64,000 nucleotides of DNA from Linyphia triangularis (lineage: Eukaryota; Arthropoda; Arachnida; Araneae; Linyphiidae): NCBI GenBank assembly GCA_963978545.1, contig OZ021726.1:57462959-57526958 (forward strand). Direction: 5' to 3'. A program made the position numbers and the translations under genes. Numbering within the stretch: the first letter of the stretch is position 1; each line of letters opens with the position of its first letter. The notes under the pieces were generated by a model. The model was given only the letters and a program-made list of their open reading frames with translations, ran no database searches and was not told the origin of the DNA. Shown here in pieces: positions 34,501 through 48,895 of this stretch.

Positions 34501-35399
34501 TTGCTTTGAAATAATATATTTTTAAAAATATATATTTATAAAGTTACGTTTTGAATGCACCGGAGAATTTGGTTTAAAGTTATAGGAGCGATAAAAAAAA
34601 TTCCATGCATGAAACGTGGTGGTTGGGAAGATTTTTTTTTATATTTGTGATTTTACTGTGTTTTTTCGTACTTTATTTATACTGTTTTTATACCCGGTTT
34701 TATTTTTATGGCATTTATTTTATTTATGAGGGTGGTTTTTCAAAGAGCTTGCTGCTCGAAAGGTGCAACTGACTGAGACAGCATTGGTGTTAGCTGTTAT
34801 TTTTTCTTTCCATACATAAAAACCATAAACCAGTTTATTATTAAACTAAATTAATGCTGATAAATGTAAAGCTGAGGTGTTTTAAGAATGCGGGGTAAGA
34901 GTAATAAAATATTTGACTTCAGGGATGAATTTGTTGTGCATATAATTGTAAAATATATAGGGAATTCATAAATAAATAAGAGGTTTTTAACCACAACCGT
35001 ACATGTTCCATAACATTAAGTTGAATACATTTCAGAAAAGATAACTTCTTTTGAGCTACAGATCAATACTTCAATATTTTGCAAAGTATTGATTGTTAGA
35101 CATTATCGTTGGATTAAACTACTAATTATGTCAAATATAAAATGTCCTTACGTTTAAGAATAAAAGAACAAAAGTCTGAATTTAAAAAGAACATTAATTG
35201 CAATTTAAGAATAAAATAACCGCACAAAAGGACAATAGTTTGATTATAAGTTGAAACAAGAGCAATTGGTCCAAACAAATGTGAAAAAAATTAAAATGCA
35301 ACGCTTTTAAAAAGGACTTGATTCGAGTTTGAAGATGCACTTTTTTTCTCTTTTTTTTTAATTTTTTTTTTTTAAATAGCTCATAAATTTTACCCACAT
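34501..35399. other. AT-rich non-coding stretch
   Basis: Nothing recognised beyond homopolymer-rich sequence. Confidence 0.45.
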
Positions 35400-36330
35400 A
35401 TACTTTAATACTTTTTTTACTACATCTTCAACCCCAATCTCGCATAAGACACCAATTCTCCCCAAAAATCAGAGACCATAGTATTATCAGAGACAATTGC
35501 TAATATCGCCCATATTTCGTTTCAGTATGAGCAGCCACCCTCTCATCCTCCCAAACTTCAACACGCGCCATTATAAGTTGCCTTTATAACGCCTTCAATA
35601 TCACTCGCCCATTCTATCCGTCATCAGGTGGAAGTTCTCAAACCACACGTCACCAGGAGACTGCCCAACAAAGCCCCACCAGCGATGTATGCACCCACCA
35701 AAAAATCTTCTTTTTTGCAACATCATCCACTCCCTAACCTCTCCTACTCCCGCTTCCTAAACAACAATGCACAAGAAAAATAACACTGAAAAAAATTCTA
35801 GAATTTTTTTTTTATTATTATCATTTGCATACTATATTATTTTTTAAGGTATGGTCGAACGTCATCAGTATCTGGGTCCCATTGTGATCACGTCTTCTTG
35901 ACGCGTCGTCGTATTCTGCCACTATCCGCTTTGGGGCAATCTTTCCTATATATTTTTTTTTTCATAAAGATCTTCTGTTTATTGTTATTTTTTTTTATTC
36001 TTTCACCTACCCTTCAAGACGTTTCTCTTCTTCTTCCTGATCCAGTATCATCCATTCATGTGCTGTGAAAAGGGAAAGCCGTTGTAATGTAGTAGATAAA
36101 AGGTAATTTTCCAGTAGTTTTTGGGTACATAATGATATTAAGACAGTTTGTAGGGGAAACTTTTTTTTTATATAGTGGGTACAAAAAAAGGTAAAAGATG
36201 GATAATAAAAGAGTGAGTTTACCTTTCACTTGACGTGTCGTCGAGATGGTAAAAAGTGGGCGGAACCGAATTTGATGTAAACTGATAAGGGTACTCTGTA
36301 GTCACTCAAATTGACACTTTTTTTGTCCAT
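35400..36330. other. Island with strand-composition switch near 35850
   Basis: From 35410 to 35780 the + strand is strongly A+C-rich (CACCCTCTCATCCTCCCAAA, CAAAGCCCCACCAGCGATG). From 36060 to 36310 it is G-rich (GAAAAGGGAAAGCCGTTGTA, AAAAGTGGGCGGAACCG). No exon was recognised. One of the clearest skew switches in the window. Confidence 0.45.
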
Positions 36331-39300
36331 TTGTCTCGCACATTTTTTGGTACAGATAGGAAATTTCTTTGGCATGATTTTATTTGGCGGTTTTTTTCCG
36401 CATAAATGCAGATTTCGGCAATGTATTTTATTTTAAGTAATATTTTTATTTTATTTATTTTATTGATATTTATGTTTTACTATCATTTATATTTTTATTA
36501 TCATTTATATTTTAGATTTAATTTTATTTTAGTTTCTGGGGTTTGGCCTTCGGTGATAATTTTGGTCTCCAAATGAAAAAAAAAAGTGCCAAAAATCCTA
36601 AGCTACATTTGTTAAAATTTTTCTTTTATAACATGATGAAAGGAAATAGAATTACGCATTACATTAAATACTATACTATACTTATACTACTATATTATAC
36701 TACTACATGTATACTACTATATTTATGGACTATTACATTTATGGACTACTACATTTATCTGATGCTTTAAAATTAGAAATTAAAATGGAATTTGTGTTTA
36801 AAGTTTTATCACCTAGACTTGTTTTAGTGTAGACTACTTTTTATACTCTTTATTGTGATACAGAAAAATATAAATTTAAAATTCATATTATTAAACTATA
36901 ACCAAGAGTTGTATTTTCTATAAAAGCATATCCTAAAAACTTCAAATATAACAACAAAAATATATAACTGAACGGTTAACATTTAAAAATAGTACTTGGT
37001 AAGTGCACTAAACAAGGATTGAGAATATTGAATTCATGAACCAATAACTCTAAATCTGACAAAACTTTACCTTGACTAATAAACTACACAAAAAACAACA
37101 TTTTGTCATGTTTAATCGTTTTAAGATATTTAATATCTAATTTCAGAAGAGACACAAATTGGAGTCATTGTTGATAGGCCAACAATATAAATTCTAAATA
37201 GAAAAACAAATATTTTTTCAAATTAAAAGGCTCTTTAATTACATATTAAAAAAAAAAATTTAAAAAAAAAAAATATTGGCCTCACAATCAGTGCAAAGAA
37301 ATAAAATAATCACCATTTCTCACTTTGTACAACTCTTTACAGAACTCATATGAACATAAATGCTCCAAGCGAGAAATTATTGCATGCAGACATCTGAAAT
37401 TAGTCGACAAATATGAGGAAATTTATCAATTGCTAAAACTAAAGCGAATAAGTAAACTATAATCAGAATTCAAAGGCATGTCTAATGTCCAAAACAATGA
37501 TTTCTAACTGCAACTCCTAGAGAGCTTATCATCGGTTTCTGCTCTGCAAGCAGATAAGCCAATTAAATACTTCTTACTGTGTAATCACTGTAATAGGTTG
37601 CTCATGGTTACAAACACATTCTAACTAGTTTCGGAAAGAAGTTGCTAATATAGATCTCTATTGCAATTGTCAAGCCTTTTTAGGCTTCAAATGCACAACC
37701 AATCATGCACCATCCAGAAATTGTAGTTAAAAATCAGTAGTCCAAAGCAAGTCCACTCAAATCCATATTGGATTATACGTAATACTTAAATAGCATTTGG
37801 GCACCGTTAGTGATCTTCAAGGCATAAAGTCATTTATAGGTTTTGAAACTTTATTAAAGTTACCTATTGGTTAACTTAAACTCATTAGTTTGACCATTAA
37901 TATAATATTGTATCACAAGCAAGTTAATTATTCTGTAGAAGTTAAGCAGAATTCTGATTAAGGAAAGAACCCGTTTTCGTTAGATAGATATAGCCCCAAT
38001 GCCAACTACTCAGATCTATTTATCTTTTATTTCAAGAATGCCTCTCTATTACACATTAATAATGTCAATTAGCTATTTTTCTACATAGAATTTCTTACAG
38101 ATATCGATGGCCTTTTCTGAAGCTACGACCTTATTTGGTCTACCTAAGTTGTTACAGAATATCTATTTCCCAACGTAGTTTTTTTACTTGTAATATATGA
38201 TTGGCTATTACATTTAAGACTGACATTATTACATTTAAGACTAAGATTGATTACAACGGATGATGTATAGATGTAATTAGTTTTGAAGAAAATATACATC
38301 GTTTTTTTTTTGTTTTTTTAAGTGAAACAGCAAATGAAATTTTTCAAAGGTAATGAAATCATATACGTTTGGGCTTCCATTGTTTAATAGATTGGTAAAG
38401 CAAAAATAAACCCAGTAATAAATAAAATGTTTAGTTTTTAAAGTTTTATCATTGAATCATTAGAAATTGAGGAAATTTCCTCTCTGCTAAATCCACTGTA
38501 CATAATTCTCTAATCCTAATAATTTTATAAAATATAAACAAATGGATTATAAATTCAGGTACGTAAGGTTTTTTTTTCTTTGTAAATAAAGCAACGTGAA
38601 ATGAGAGCATCGAAGATAACAAAAGACGAAACTCCAACACTTACTGAAATAATATTACACCAATTCTAAGTTGATAGGTATCATTTAGTTTGTAGAGAAA
38701 TCAGTTTGGTTTTATAAGTTTCCAGTGAAATTCCATTTTTTGCAATCGCGTCATTGTAATATCATATTGGCGATGTATAACTACCAGATAATTCATTTTA
38801 AAACTTCATTCCATATTTTAAAGCCTTTACAAATGAAACGTGCATCGACCCATCTTGATCATCAAAATAGGTTACAATTCGCAGCTCCTTTCTTTTTATA
38901 TCTGACTAAGCCGCAAAGATATATAAGCCATAACAGTTTTTAGAAATAGTCGGGGACCACAAGTAAAATCTAAATCCAATAACAAATTCCTATTGAAAGC
39001 GAGAAATAGCTCCTGTAAAACGAAAACGAGTCAAAAGGTTGTTTCAACAGGTTTTGTTTCCTTTTTTCATTTTCGAAGTGAAAATGTCAGGTAGAGAAGG
39101 ACCTTCAGGGGTTGATCCTGCGTTTGACATCGGCACTTGACAACCCAATACTGTGATTCAGGGAACGATAGCAACTTGAGTCAAGTAGCTGGATTCGAAG
39201 ATCAGGATGGAAATTCTAAGATTTCAGCATAAAGGTTGGGTATCATTTTATCCTTGTTATTACCTTTTAACTTCTGAATACCTGTACCTTCTAATAATAC

Positions 39301-39790
39301 TTGAAGCATTAACTTTTAATTTCTGAAATTATAATCTGAAAAATAAATTATAATGTTTACGAATTGTAATACAATTTTTTTAATTAATAAAAGAATCTAT
39401 TGCGCCAATAATACTTTTATAAAATCGCAAACAAAAAGCTTTCCCTCATAATTTACATTTAAAAAGCAAAAAAATAATTAACAAAATGAAAAACAAGCCA
39501 GGGCACTTCGAAACTGATTTATAAGACCTAGCACATCATCTGTGCCAAAAGTTACACGAATGTATGTCATAAAGTCGTTAATAACGTGTTATCAAAGTTG
39601 CCATGTTTTTTCAATTTAATTCAATTTTCTACTTTCAAATGCATATTTTCCCATATGCATTAATAATTTCCGTAGATTTTAATTTTATAGTTTGTAACAA
39701 CAAAATAGTATAAATAAATTTAAAATTGAGTATTGTATTGCATTCAAGCACAATATTTAATTAACAAAACTAATTAAAGTTTGAACTAAA
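36331..39790. other. Long AT-rich non-coding stretch
   Basis: Includes a TACTA-rich low-complexity patch (36665-36750). No exon on either strand. A 72-codon frame at 38725-38943 has no family signature. The 38940-39240 part is less AT-rich but unstructured. Confidence 0.45.
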
Positions 39791-39792
39791 TT

Positions 39793-39982
39793 TAGATAAT
39801 TTCATTAGAGTGTATTAGTAGTATATTGTTTCAAACTACGTAAGAATTTTTTAAAATAGCCTTTGCGTCAGTTTATATTTGTTTTAGATAATATCATTAG
39901 AGTGTATTAGTAGTATATTGTTTCAAACTACGCAAGAATTTTTTATGCGTCAGTAATGCCTTTGCGTCAGTTTATATTTGTT
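39793..39982. repeat. Tandem duplication, period 102 bp
   Basis: TAGATAATTTCATTAGAGTG at 39793 recurs as TAGATAATATCATTAGAGTG at 39895, and both copies end in CCTTTGCGTCAGTTTATATT. Nearly identical, with a small indel near GCGTCAGTAATG in the second copy, so recent. Confidence 0.88.
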
Positions 39983-40942
39983 TATTGTAATATTTTTTTT
40001 TTCTTCTCGCTTTTGTAAGCAGTAAATGCATAAATTATAGAAAACTAGAATTACTTTCCAATTTTCACAAAATTAAGAATATGTTTTGCTGGTATATGAT
40101 AAAATTATAGTATATTCCAGTGAACTTCATTTTAAAAAACGTCACTTGGAGGTTCTTCTTTTTTTTCTTTTTTATTATTATTATTAGTAGTAGTATCATT
40201 GGAATACTGGTCTGTTTTGCTCGAGAAAATTCTCTCCACTGTCCATCGCAATCACTGAGCTAAAGAATACGAAACTGGAGTGCTGACTGAGCGAGCCGAA
40301 ACCGAATCGCACCCTTTAGCGAGTGTGCGAATACAAAGGAGAAAAGTAGTTCCTCCCTATAGCTTCATGCATTGATAATTATGGGTGAAGTTTTGGCTCT
40401 TCACTTGCAATCAGCAACTTTTATACAGAAACAAATTATTTTTTATTGGAGTAGAATTCTTGCTTCCAAAGTCAGGATATTAAGGTGTTATTTTTATTGG
40501 AAATTATACTGTTTATATGAGGAAGGAAATGTGCCAAATCAAGCAAAATAGAGATTTAGGTTACGGGATCTAACTTATTTGCCATGTTTACAAGATAGAA
40601 ATTCTTTTATGGATGTTCGGGAAATCGGGCCAAGTATGTTAATTTAATTCAAATGCATATTTTAGCTCTTTGAGGCACGGCGGGATTAAAAATATCCCAC
40701 CTTTTTAAAGCACAGTACTGCATTTTGAGACTTTTTTAGAACCACACCAAAACAGTGCAATAGCTACATACACAATAAAATTTCTGTGCAACATGGATCT
40801 ATTTTATTTTTTGAAATCTTATATCCAAATGTTCGTGCTGCCCTTGCACCAAATAAATTTAAATCCAATCAACCTATGCCCCTAAAGTGTTAAGGTTATT
40901 CAAGAGTTTTCAATCCTTTTTAGGACGTTTTAACTTTTGGAG

Positions 40943-42220
<1,278 letters not shown>

Positions 42221-42226
42221 GTTTTG

Positions 42227-42262
42227 CCCTAACAGTCTAGCACGTGCTAGTCTGTAAGGGCA
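42227..42262. repeat. Palindrome centred on CACGTG
   Basis: GCCCTAACAGTCTAGCAC is mirrored by GTGCTAGTCTGTAAGGGC with two mismatches and no loop. The core CTAGCACGTGCTAG is perfect and contains an E-box. It lies just inside the right inverted repeat of the possible 2.1-kb element. Confidence 0.7.
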
Positions 42263-42669
42263 TACTGTATTAATGAGCGTGGAGCGCAAGCTCGCTTGTG
42301 AAAGAAGCCAAGGTCATCACTCCAGTGTTTTCTTTAGCTCAGTGATCGCAATGAATTAAAAAACGAGGCTTATGGTGAAAAACAAATAAATGGGGCTATT
42401 TTTTGTTTGATCTCTAAAGTATTTAACTGTTTGAGCATTGTTTTTAAAACTTGTAATTTTTTTTTTTCAATTTCGTAGAATAATTTATAATAGCCATTTT
42501 AGAACCCCTTATAATTGAACGTTAGGTATCTGCAACTAATCTTAAACATTTAAAAAAAAAATTAACAGTAGTTTAAAAAATTATGTCAAATTATTTTTTG
42601 AATTTCAAATTAATTTAACAATAGTATGCGACAGAAAAGTTTTCATAGTATTTCTCTCCCAAAACACGC

Positions 42670-42872
42670 AAATTAACTGAGCAACTGTCCACAGTGTGTT
42701 TATACATACATGTGCAGTTTTAAAAGTTCATACAGACATGAAAAAGATTTGGATACAGCAAAGAGATTAACACTGAGCCACTGTCCACAGTGTGTTTATA
42801 CATACATGTGCAGTTTTAAAAGTTCATACAGACATGAAAAAGATTTGGATAGAGCAAAGAGATTAAACACTG
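42670..42872 (+). repeat. 96-bp tandem duplication that keeps a reading frame
   Basis: CTGTCCACAGTGTGTTTATA recurs at 42685 and 42781, exactly 96 bp (32 codons) apart, almost without change through GATTTGGATA(C/G)AG. The + frame stays open across both copies and repeats CSFKSSYRHEKDLD. The peptide CPQC...SSYRHEKDL vaguely recalls a C2H2 finger, but the His ligands and spacing are not met, so it is not called as one. Confidence 0.85.
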
Positions 42873-43800
42873 TAGATTATAAAATTCATTCTGGTATTGA
42901 TTGAATTCAGTCATAATTGACTCATAAGTATGGGACGAGATAGCGTATCGTTTTAAAAATTGGGGCCCAGAACCAGGAATTCCAAACAGAATTTCCTGTA
43001 TTAATTTTAAAGTACCAGAACTTGAAATGCAGGAACATATAGAAAGCTCTTCATGCAAACCAACAAACATGTAGACAAACAGAACAACTCTTACTTTTAT
43101 TGTTTAAACTATATTTGTAATAAAAGTAAGCTTATGTAGCTATAATACCGCCTTGTAGCCCATTATATGCGTCAAAACACATTTGTAATAATAGAATTTA
43201 GTAAATTTTAACTGTTCATGATTAGTCAAATGATGTAAGATAGATACACAAGTTGTAATTGAAATAGTTTTACTTATATTCTAAACAGATAGTTAGATAT
43301 AGTATTTTATTTATTCTAGCTTATATTCAAAATTCAGTTTGATTTGTTGCTAGAAATAACAACAAAAATAGATGATAATGAGAAAATTTGGGGATATATA
43401 AAATTGGAGATTTTGATTATTGGAATTGAAGAATCAGTTTCGAGATTTTTTTTTTATTTTTTTATTATTATTATTATTATTAAATAATCCCTACTCTTAT
43501 ACAAAATCCTGTCGTATTTTCAAATTAAAATTTTTAACTGCCATTTCATTGATACATTTTTTTAAATGCATAATTGTTTTATGTTCAATAAAAATTGCAT
43601 ATGAATTATGTATTGTATTGATGCAATCTTTTGGCAGACGTTACGTGTCTAAAAATATTGCGTTTGGTGGATGAAGCAGAGAAAGATTTTCAATTATTTT
43701 TCATTGTAAAGCAAATTTCTTTTCGGCTGTATTCACTAGCTTCACAGACGTTGTTGTGTAAAAAAAGAATTAAGGATAAACAGGGTAAGGGGCGGGAGGA
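42873..43800. other. AT-rich non-coding stretch
   Basis: A (TTA)n microsatellite lies at 43461-43482. No exon was recognised. Confidence 0.45.
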
Positions 43801-43806
43801 ATTAAA

Positions 43807-44285
43807 TTAACCATTTTTCTTTTAACCATCTTTATTTTAACGATCTTTATTTTGTCTTCTTTATTTTAATCATCTTTACTTTAACCATCTTTATTTTAAC
43901 CATCTTTATTTAAATAATCTGTATCTGAACAATCTTTACTTAAATATTCTTTATCTGAACAATTTTTATCAGCACAATTTTTATTAAATGATCTTTATTT
44001 GAACAATATCTATTTAACTACATTTATTTGAACCAACTGTATTTAAATAATATTCGTTTTACTATCCTTATTTAACTATCTTCATCATTGTTTTATCAAC
44101 ACAATTTGTATCTAGACAACTTTTATTTCAACGACCTCTATTTGAGCAATCTTTATTTTAACAGTGTTTATTTAACTATATATTTATTTGAAAGATATTT
44201 GTTTCAACATCATTAACAATCTTTATTTAAATCATCCATATTTTTACTATTCATACTTTAAACATCCTTATTTTAACAATCTTCG
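43807..44285. repeat. Degenerate 15-bp minisatellite, about 30 units
   Basis: The unit AACCATCTTTATTTT repeats with 14-16 bp spacing for nearly 480 bp, best preserved at 43825-43920 and decaying to the right (AACAATCTTTACTTA, AACAATATCTATTTA, AACAGTGTTTATTTA). No reading frame stays open. The clean-to-decayed gradient suggests expansion from the left end. Confidence 0.88.
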
Positions 44286-44339
44286 AGCTTTTGTCTACCC
44301 GGAATAAATTAATCTAATACAATCGATCCATTTCACTCT

Positions 44340-44925
44340 TTACTCCACTCAATGAGCCATCAGATGTTAGTTCCTAATCCTCTTTGCACAAGGTTTCTCC
44401 TATATTGGAAATCTGTTAAGAGTTTCTTTGGCCTCTTAACAGAAAAGATAGAATTGGACATTTCTTTCAAAAGGCGGTGCCGTTCCATTCTCTATTATTT
44501 TCCAATTTCTTTTATTTTGTTGCTTAACATTGCTCAACCAATTGTTCCATTAGGAAAGGGACAAGTGTCACTACGGAATCGATACAGATTCTTTTTCTTC
44601 CTTATGAGACTTATTGAAGACTCGATGACAGAAATTGTATTTTTTTAGTGTTGTCTTATTTTTTTAATCATTGTTTATTAGTGTTTGTTTTCTTTATTGT
44701 GCCTCATGAAGCAGAAATCACACTACATTTATTTCTGCCGTTTATAATGGAAGATCATGTACTTTTGTCAACCGATATTGATACGCGTCAATGCTTTTAT
44801 TGCACTATAATCCTTGTATTGACAGAATTTGTTTTTGGATGGATGTGCTGTATCTCTTCTTATTGTGGAAGATTAATCTGGATATTTTTATATCAGAAGA
44901 GTTATGAATTACATAAGTGATTGAA
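44340..44925 (+). other. Two adjacent hydrophobic open frames, unidentified
   Basis: Frames 44352-44648 (98 codons) and 44648-44920 (90 codons) abut on the same strand in different phases. Both are rich in Phe, Leu and Ile because of T-rich sequence. No conserved motif is visible. The segment is less AT-rich than its neighbours and follows the 15-bp array directly. It could be a decayed gene with one frameshift or chance; no function is proposed. Confidence 0.15.
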
Positions 44926-45350
44926 ATTTAGAGAGGAAAACTCAATTTTTCCTTAGAATTTATATTTGAAAACATTTGTACTTCGATATTTTACATCTTA
45001 AAAAAAATATTAACACATCTTTTAATCTATAATACTTTATACTAGTATTCTTTATGGTATATTTAGTTAGTGATATGAGATAAGCTTTAGTTAAAAATAA
45101 TTATTAAAAAAATCATAAAGTATGAATTTAATCATACATATTCATAAATTGATTAGAACATAAATATCTAGTTGAAAAACATTCATCTATGAATTGTACA
45201 GCATCTAAATGGTAATTTAAATACATTATTTTATTATAAGAATAATTTCTTACAAACTTTTGAATAAACTAAATTTAATTTTTAAATGAATACAGATAGT
45301 TATTTTTAATTTGTTTTCTTGAATTCCACAGATCACCTTTGCAAGAACTA
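44926..45350. other. AT-rich non-coding stretch
   Basis: Nothing recognised. Confidence 0.45.
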
Positions 45351-45448
45351 AGTTCCTTATTGGGATTATCTTATTTTTATATAATTTGTTTCTCTCTTAA
45401 GTTCCTTATTGGGATTGTATTATTTTTATGTAATTTGTCTCCCTCTTT
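45351..45448. repeat. Tandem duplication, period 49 bp
   Basis: GTTCCTTATTGGGATTATCT at 45352 recurs as GTTCCTTATTGGGATTGTAT at 45401, each followed by TATTTTTAT(A/G)TAATTTGT. Confidence 0.85.
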
Positions 45449-45867
45449 CACCAGAATATTTTAATATATTAATCTATAATTATTTTTGAGAAAACAATTT
45501 CAATTTTAGATAAACAATTTAAAGAAATTATATAAAATAACTAAATTCATTAAATCACAACATTGGCTAAAGTATTGTACGTTTCAAAATTGAACAGAAA
45601 TACAAGACAATAAGCTCCAGATAATTCTTCAAAAGTTCATTTTATCCTGAGTATTGTGACTTAAAATTCTCATTGAAATTGAAAAAACTCTATTAAATGA
45701 GATGAAATTATTTTGTTGTATTTTAATTCAGTTTATGAATACTTTAATTCTTATATTATGTAAGATATTTTTACCTTATACAATTAACCCCTCGTTTTAA
45801 CACCAAACCCAATCACTAACCACTCGAGGAAAATTATTGACACTTGATATTCAGATCATTCTTCTGA

Positions 45868-45958
45868 TATTGAATTCAAATATGAAATTATATTTTAGCG
45901 TTGCTGTTGAACTTTTAAAAATTTGATTCAGTTTCAATATATAGATAACTCATTATGA
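45868..45958. repeat. Fragment related to the nested TA-flanked element
   Basis: The segment aligns, by eye at about 70 percent, with 13193-13285 inside the 2-kb nested element: AATTCAAATATGAAAT against AATCCAAATATGGAAT, and GTTGCTGTTGAACTTTT against GTTGCTATTGAACTTTT. It ends at an AT microsatellite, so only part of that family is present here. Confidence 0.55.
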
Positions 45959-45961
45959 CTA

Positions 45962-45965
<4 letters not shown>

Positions 45966-46051
<86 letters not shown>
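45966..46051. repeat. (AT)n microsatellite, about 86 bp
   Basis: Pure AT repeat lying exactly between the fragment related to the nested element and the small GAGGCGTT-ended element. Confidence 0.95.
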
Positions 46052-46054
<3 letters not shown>

Positions 46055-46193
46055 GCGTTGCAGATACTTTACTTCTCAAAATACGCAGAGAATAATACCA
46101 AGCATGGAAAAATCAATACATGGAAAACTTTTCAAATGCGTTTTTCTCACAACCACCTTTTGTTGAGTTCGCCTGTCGTATCCGTAACGCCTC
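46052..46193. mobile_element. 142-bp element with GAGGCGTT ends
   Basis: GAGGCGTTGCAGATAC (46052-46067) is inverted at the right end as GTATCCGTAACGCCTC (46178-46193), 14 of 16 matching. The body is non-coding and not itself palindromic. Its size suits a small MITE. The AT microsatellite at its left hides any target duplication. Confidence 0.55.
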
Positions 46194-46421
46194 ATATTTA
46201 CAAAACTCATTTCACTAACTAAAACCATAATTTTTTTTTCTTGCATCAATTATAACAAAATATATAACTGACCTTAAATGTTTTGGCCTGATTTACCTCA
46301 ATGAAAATACAAATTACTGAAATTTTTATAATGTAAAGAAATATAATAATCATCGAAAACAGCAAACCGAAAGGGTTTCGCTCTCTTCTCTCAAATCTCA
46401 AAGAATGAAATAGAGGATTAC

Positions 46422-46470
46422 TCAGGGTTCCCCAACTTTAAACAAATTCAGGGGATTTGCCCGACCCCAA
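46422..46470 (+). mobile_element. hAT-like terminus CAGGGTTCCCCAACTTT
   Basis: CAGGGTTCCCCAACTTTAAA (from 46422) resembles the CAGGGGTTCCCAACCTTT start of many hAT transposons. No matching inverted end or 8-bp duplication was found nearby, so this would be a truncated or very old copy. Confidence 0.3.
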
Positions 46471-47590
46471 GTGAGGTTAAACGTTCAATTGGTTCCTCCA
46501 CCAAACAGATTCTGTTTATTTAACTTGTTTTGTATACTCACCAACATAAAGACCTTTATGAAAGACTTAATATACTTTTTGTTGTGTGCATTGTGCTGGT
46601 AAGATTATAATTTGTTACATATACTGGACTATATTTTAATACCACCTTTGTGTTCGAAAGTTTATACAAGATTCAGCGTGTTTTCTTTGGTATTGTGGGA
46701 AGGAGTTATTTAGACAGCTTGAACTGCTTTTTAAAATATTAGGAGGTAGGGTTGGGGATAGTTCATGATAGTAATGCTCCAGGTGGTTTAGAGAAGGTGG
46801 GAATTTGAAGGGTGACACATACAACTTTCCAACATTGGTTTGATTTCTTTGGATAACATCAACAAATTATCTTCATATCATAAATGTTTCTAATCTCAAA
46901 TTGCAATTTAAAACGTGAACAAATTATGATTTTTTTTTAAATCATTGGACTTGTATGACGAGGGATAGTGTACAAGACTTTGGGTTATTTTTCAACAATC
47001 TTTCTTCAATGATAGGAAACCCTTTTGGATATCATATCAACACCAAAAGGAAAGAACTAAGTATATTTTGAAGTAAAATTGGTTTTAATTAAATAAGTAT
47101 TAAAATAAAGTACTCTAGTGTACTAATTAATCAATTTAAATCAAACCTACAACATTTATCTTTACAGATATTTCAATAAAATTGCTTTAAGAAATACTTT
47201 AATTAACTATACCTTTAAAGCATTTATTTGACTAAAAGTTGAGACCTTATAAAAAATTTACCTCTGGAATGCCATGAAACCTCGATTTGATCTGATTAAT
47301 ATAAAGGGCATCAAAATTTTGAATTCTGTTAGATAATGTGCACAATATCTCCCCTTGCTTATTTTAAATATGGATGGACAAATGACAAACAATAGTGCAT
47401 AAAACAATATCAAATTTACTCCTTTTTTGTAGGACACCATATCTCAATACAAGCAATTTTAAAAAATAAGAAAAAGTATCAATTATCAAAAACAACAAAA
47501 AAGTTGTGATGTTTGTGTTTCTACCATATCTCAATCTATCTTTTGTGTTAGTTTTCTTTCATCCTTAAAGTTTCCCATCCTGCAATCTTT
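46471..47590. other. AT-rich non-coding stretch
   Basis: No repeat or exon was recognised on either strand. Confidence 0.45.
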
Positions 47591-48245
47591 TCTACTTCAC
47601 TTTCCTTTCCAAATATAAAATGATCACTACCATTGAATCGCAACAACCAATCAATCCCCAAACCGGCAACACTGTTTAAAAACTCACACCCCTCAAAGCC
47701 TCTTTCACACTTGACTGAAAGACCGAAAAATAGCAGCCAACTCTCGCCAGCTAATCAAAAGACGATTGTTTCTTCCGCCAACATCCTCGCTGCTGCCATC
47801 CTTCAAAAGAGAAATTGCGGGGGTGAAATTCTACTGGAAAGGGGGGGTTGCAGACGATAGTCGTCTCATTAGTGCGCCAAAGGGTTGTTCTCTGCCTCAT
47901 TAGTCGTTAGTTAATTAGAATGTTGTCTAGCAGGGGTGGCCGTATTAATTGGCTTGCCGCTTAAGCATTGTTTAAACAAGTTCCGGATGTCGCCATGTGT
48001 TACGTCTTTGGAAAGACGACACTTTAATTAGGGAATGGAGATGCCTACCCCCGTCTACTTCCTCCCTCGGCGCTGTGTATTTTGTGTTCGGATGTGGATC
48101 ATCATGGGCTGTCTCTTTGTTGTAGATGGGAGAAGGGGGGAGGGGGGTATTTGTGTTTATGGGTTGGTCTGTGTTGTGTGTAGGCTCTGCCATTTTCGAT
48201 TGAGCCGTCGTGGAGTAGACTGAAACGAATTAGGATCTATCCATT
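47590..48245. other. Island with skew switch near 47800 and clustered TAAT cores
   Basis: From 47620 to 47780 the + strand is A+C-rich (CCAATCAATCCCCAAACC); from 47815 to 48210 it is largely G-rich. Between 47862 and 47970 there is a cluster of homeodomain-type cores (CATTAGTG, CATTAGTCG, TTAGTTAATTAGAAT, TATTAATTGG) and a forkhead-like TGTTTAAACAAG (47970). This is the best enhancer candidate by motif density; activity is inferred. Confidence 0.4.
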
Positions 48246-48895
48246 AATGAGATGAGCTTTTGCAAGTGAGTTATAAAGGTTTTAAAAAGAAGACGTAGAA
48301 TAAATGGGTCATGAAAAACTCGGTATGAACTAATTTGATAATATATATTCCTTATTCTATGATAAAATTGCTAATATGAATATAATCTTTTAATGGTTTC
48401 GATTCGTATTCGAATATAGACTCTTTTTTGAAGAGTGGAATAAATTGTCTGTTTCTGAGTTTGAAAATATAGGGTATAAAAGGGCCTTTAATGAATCCAT
48501 AATGTATTTTTTTCATACGTGTAGAAACGCATTTCGTAAGATAAGTCTTCAAAACCATCATATTTCATAGAAATGGTCACCTACTGTGGAAAGCAAACTC
48601 TGCAAACTATCACATGCCCAGATCATCCATACCTAACGATTTTTTTCAAACTAAGTTTTCTTTAAGAGCGTCCTTAACATTTTCAAATTGATGGGGGTGC
48701 TTATCCCTTTCACCAGAGAAAAAATATAACAGTAACTAAATCATGTCTGAGCATCAATCGGCTACAGATGAATTTAACTATACTGGAATTATAAACTAAC
48801 TGCCTTATTAAACAATATATAGGTATCACATTTCAATACTTTGCAGTAAAATACTCAGAAATATACTTCTATAAAATATTTTGCCTGAAATTTAA
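48246..48895. other. AT-rich non-coding stretch
   Basis: Nothing recognised. Confidence 0.45.

Noticed and set aside
42710..42904. C2H2 zinc-finger reading of the duplicated peptide
   Set aside because: CPQC is present, but the paired His ligands and the 12-residue spacing are absent and the repeat is 32, not 28, codons.
46636..46824. 62-codon minus-strand frame
   Set aside because: No motif, splice context or compositional support.
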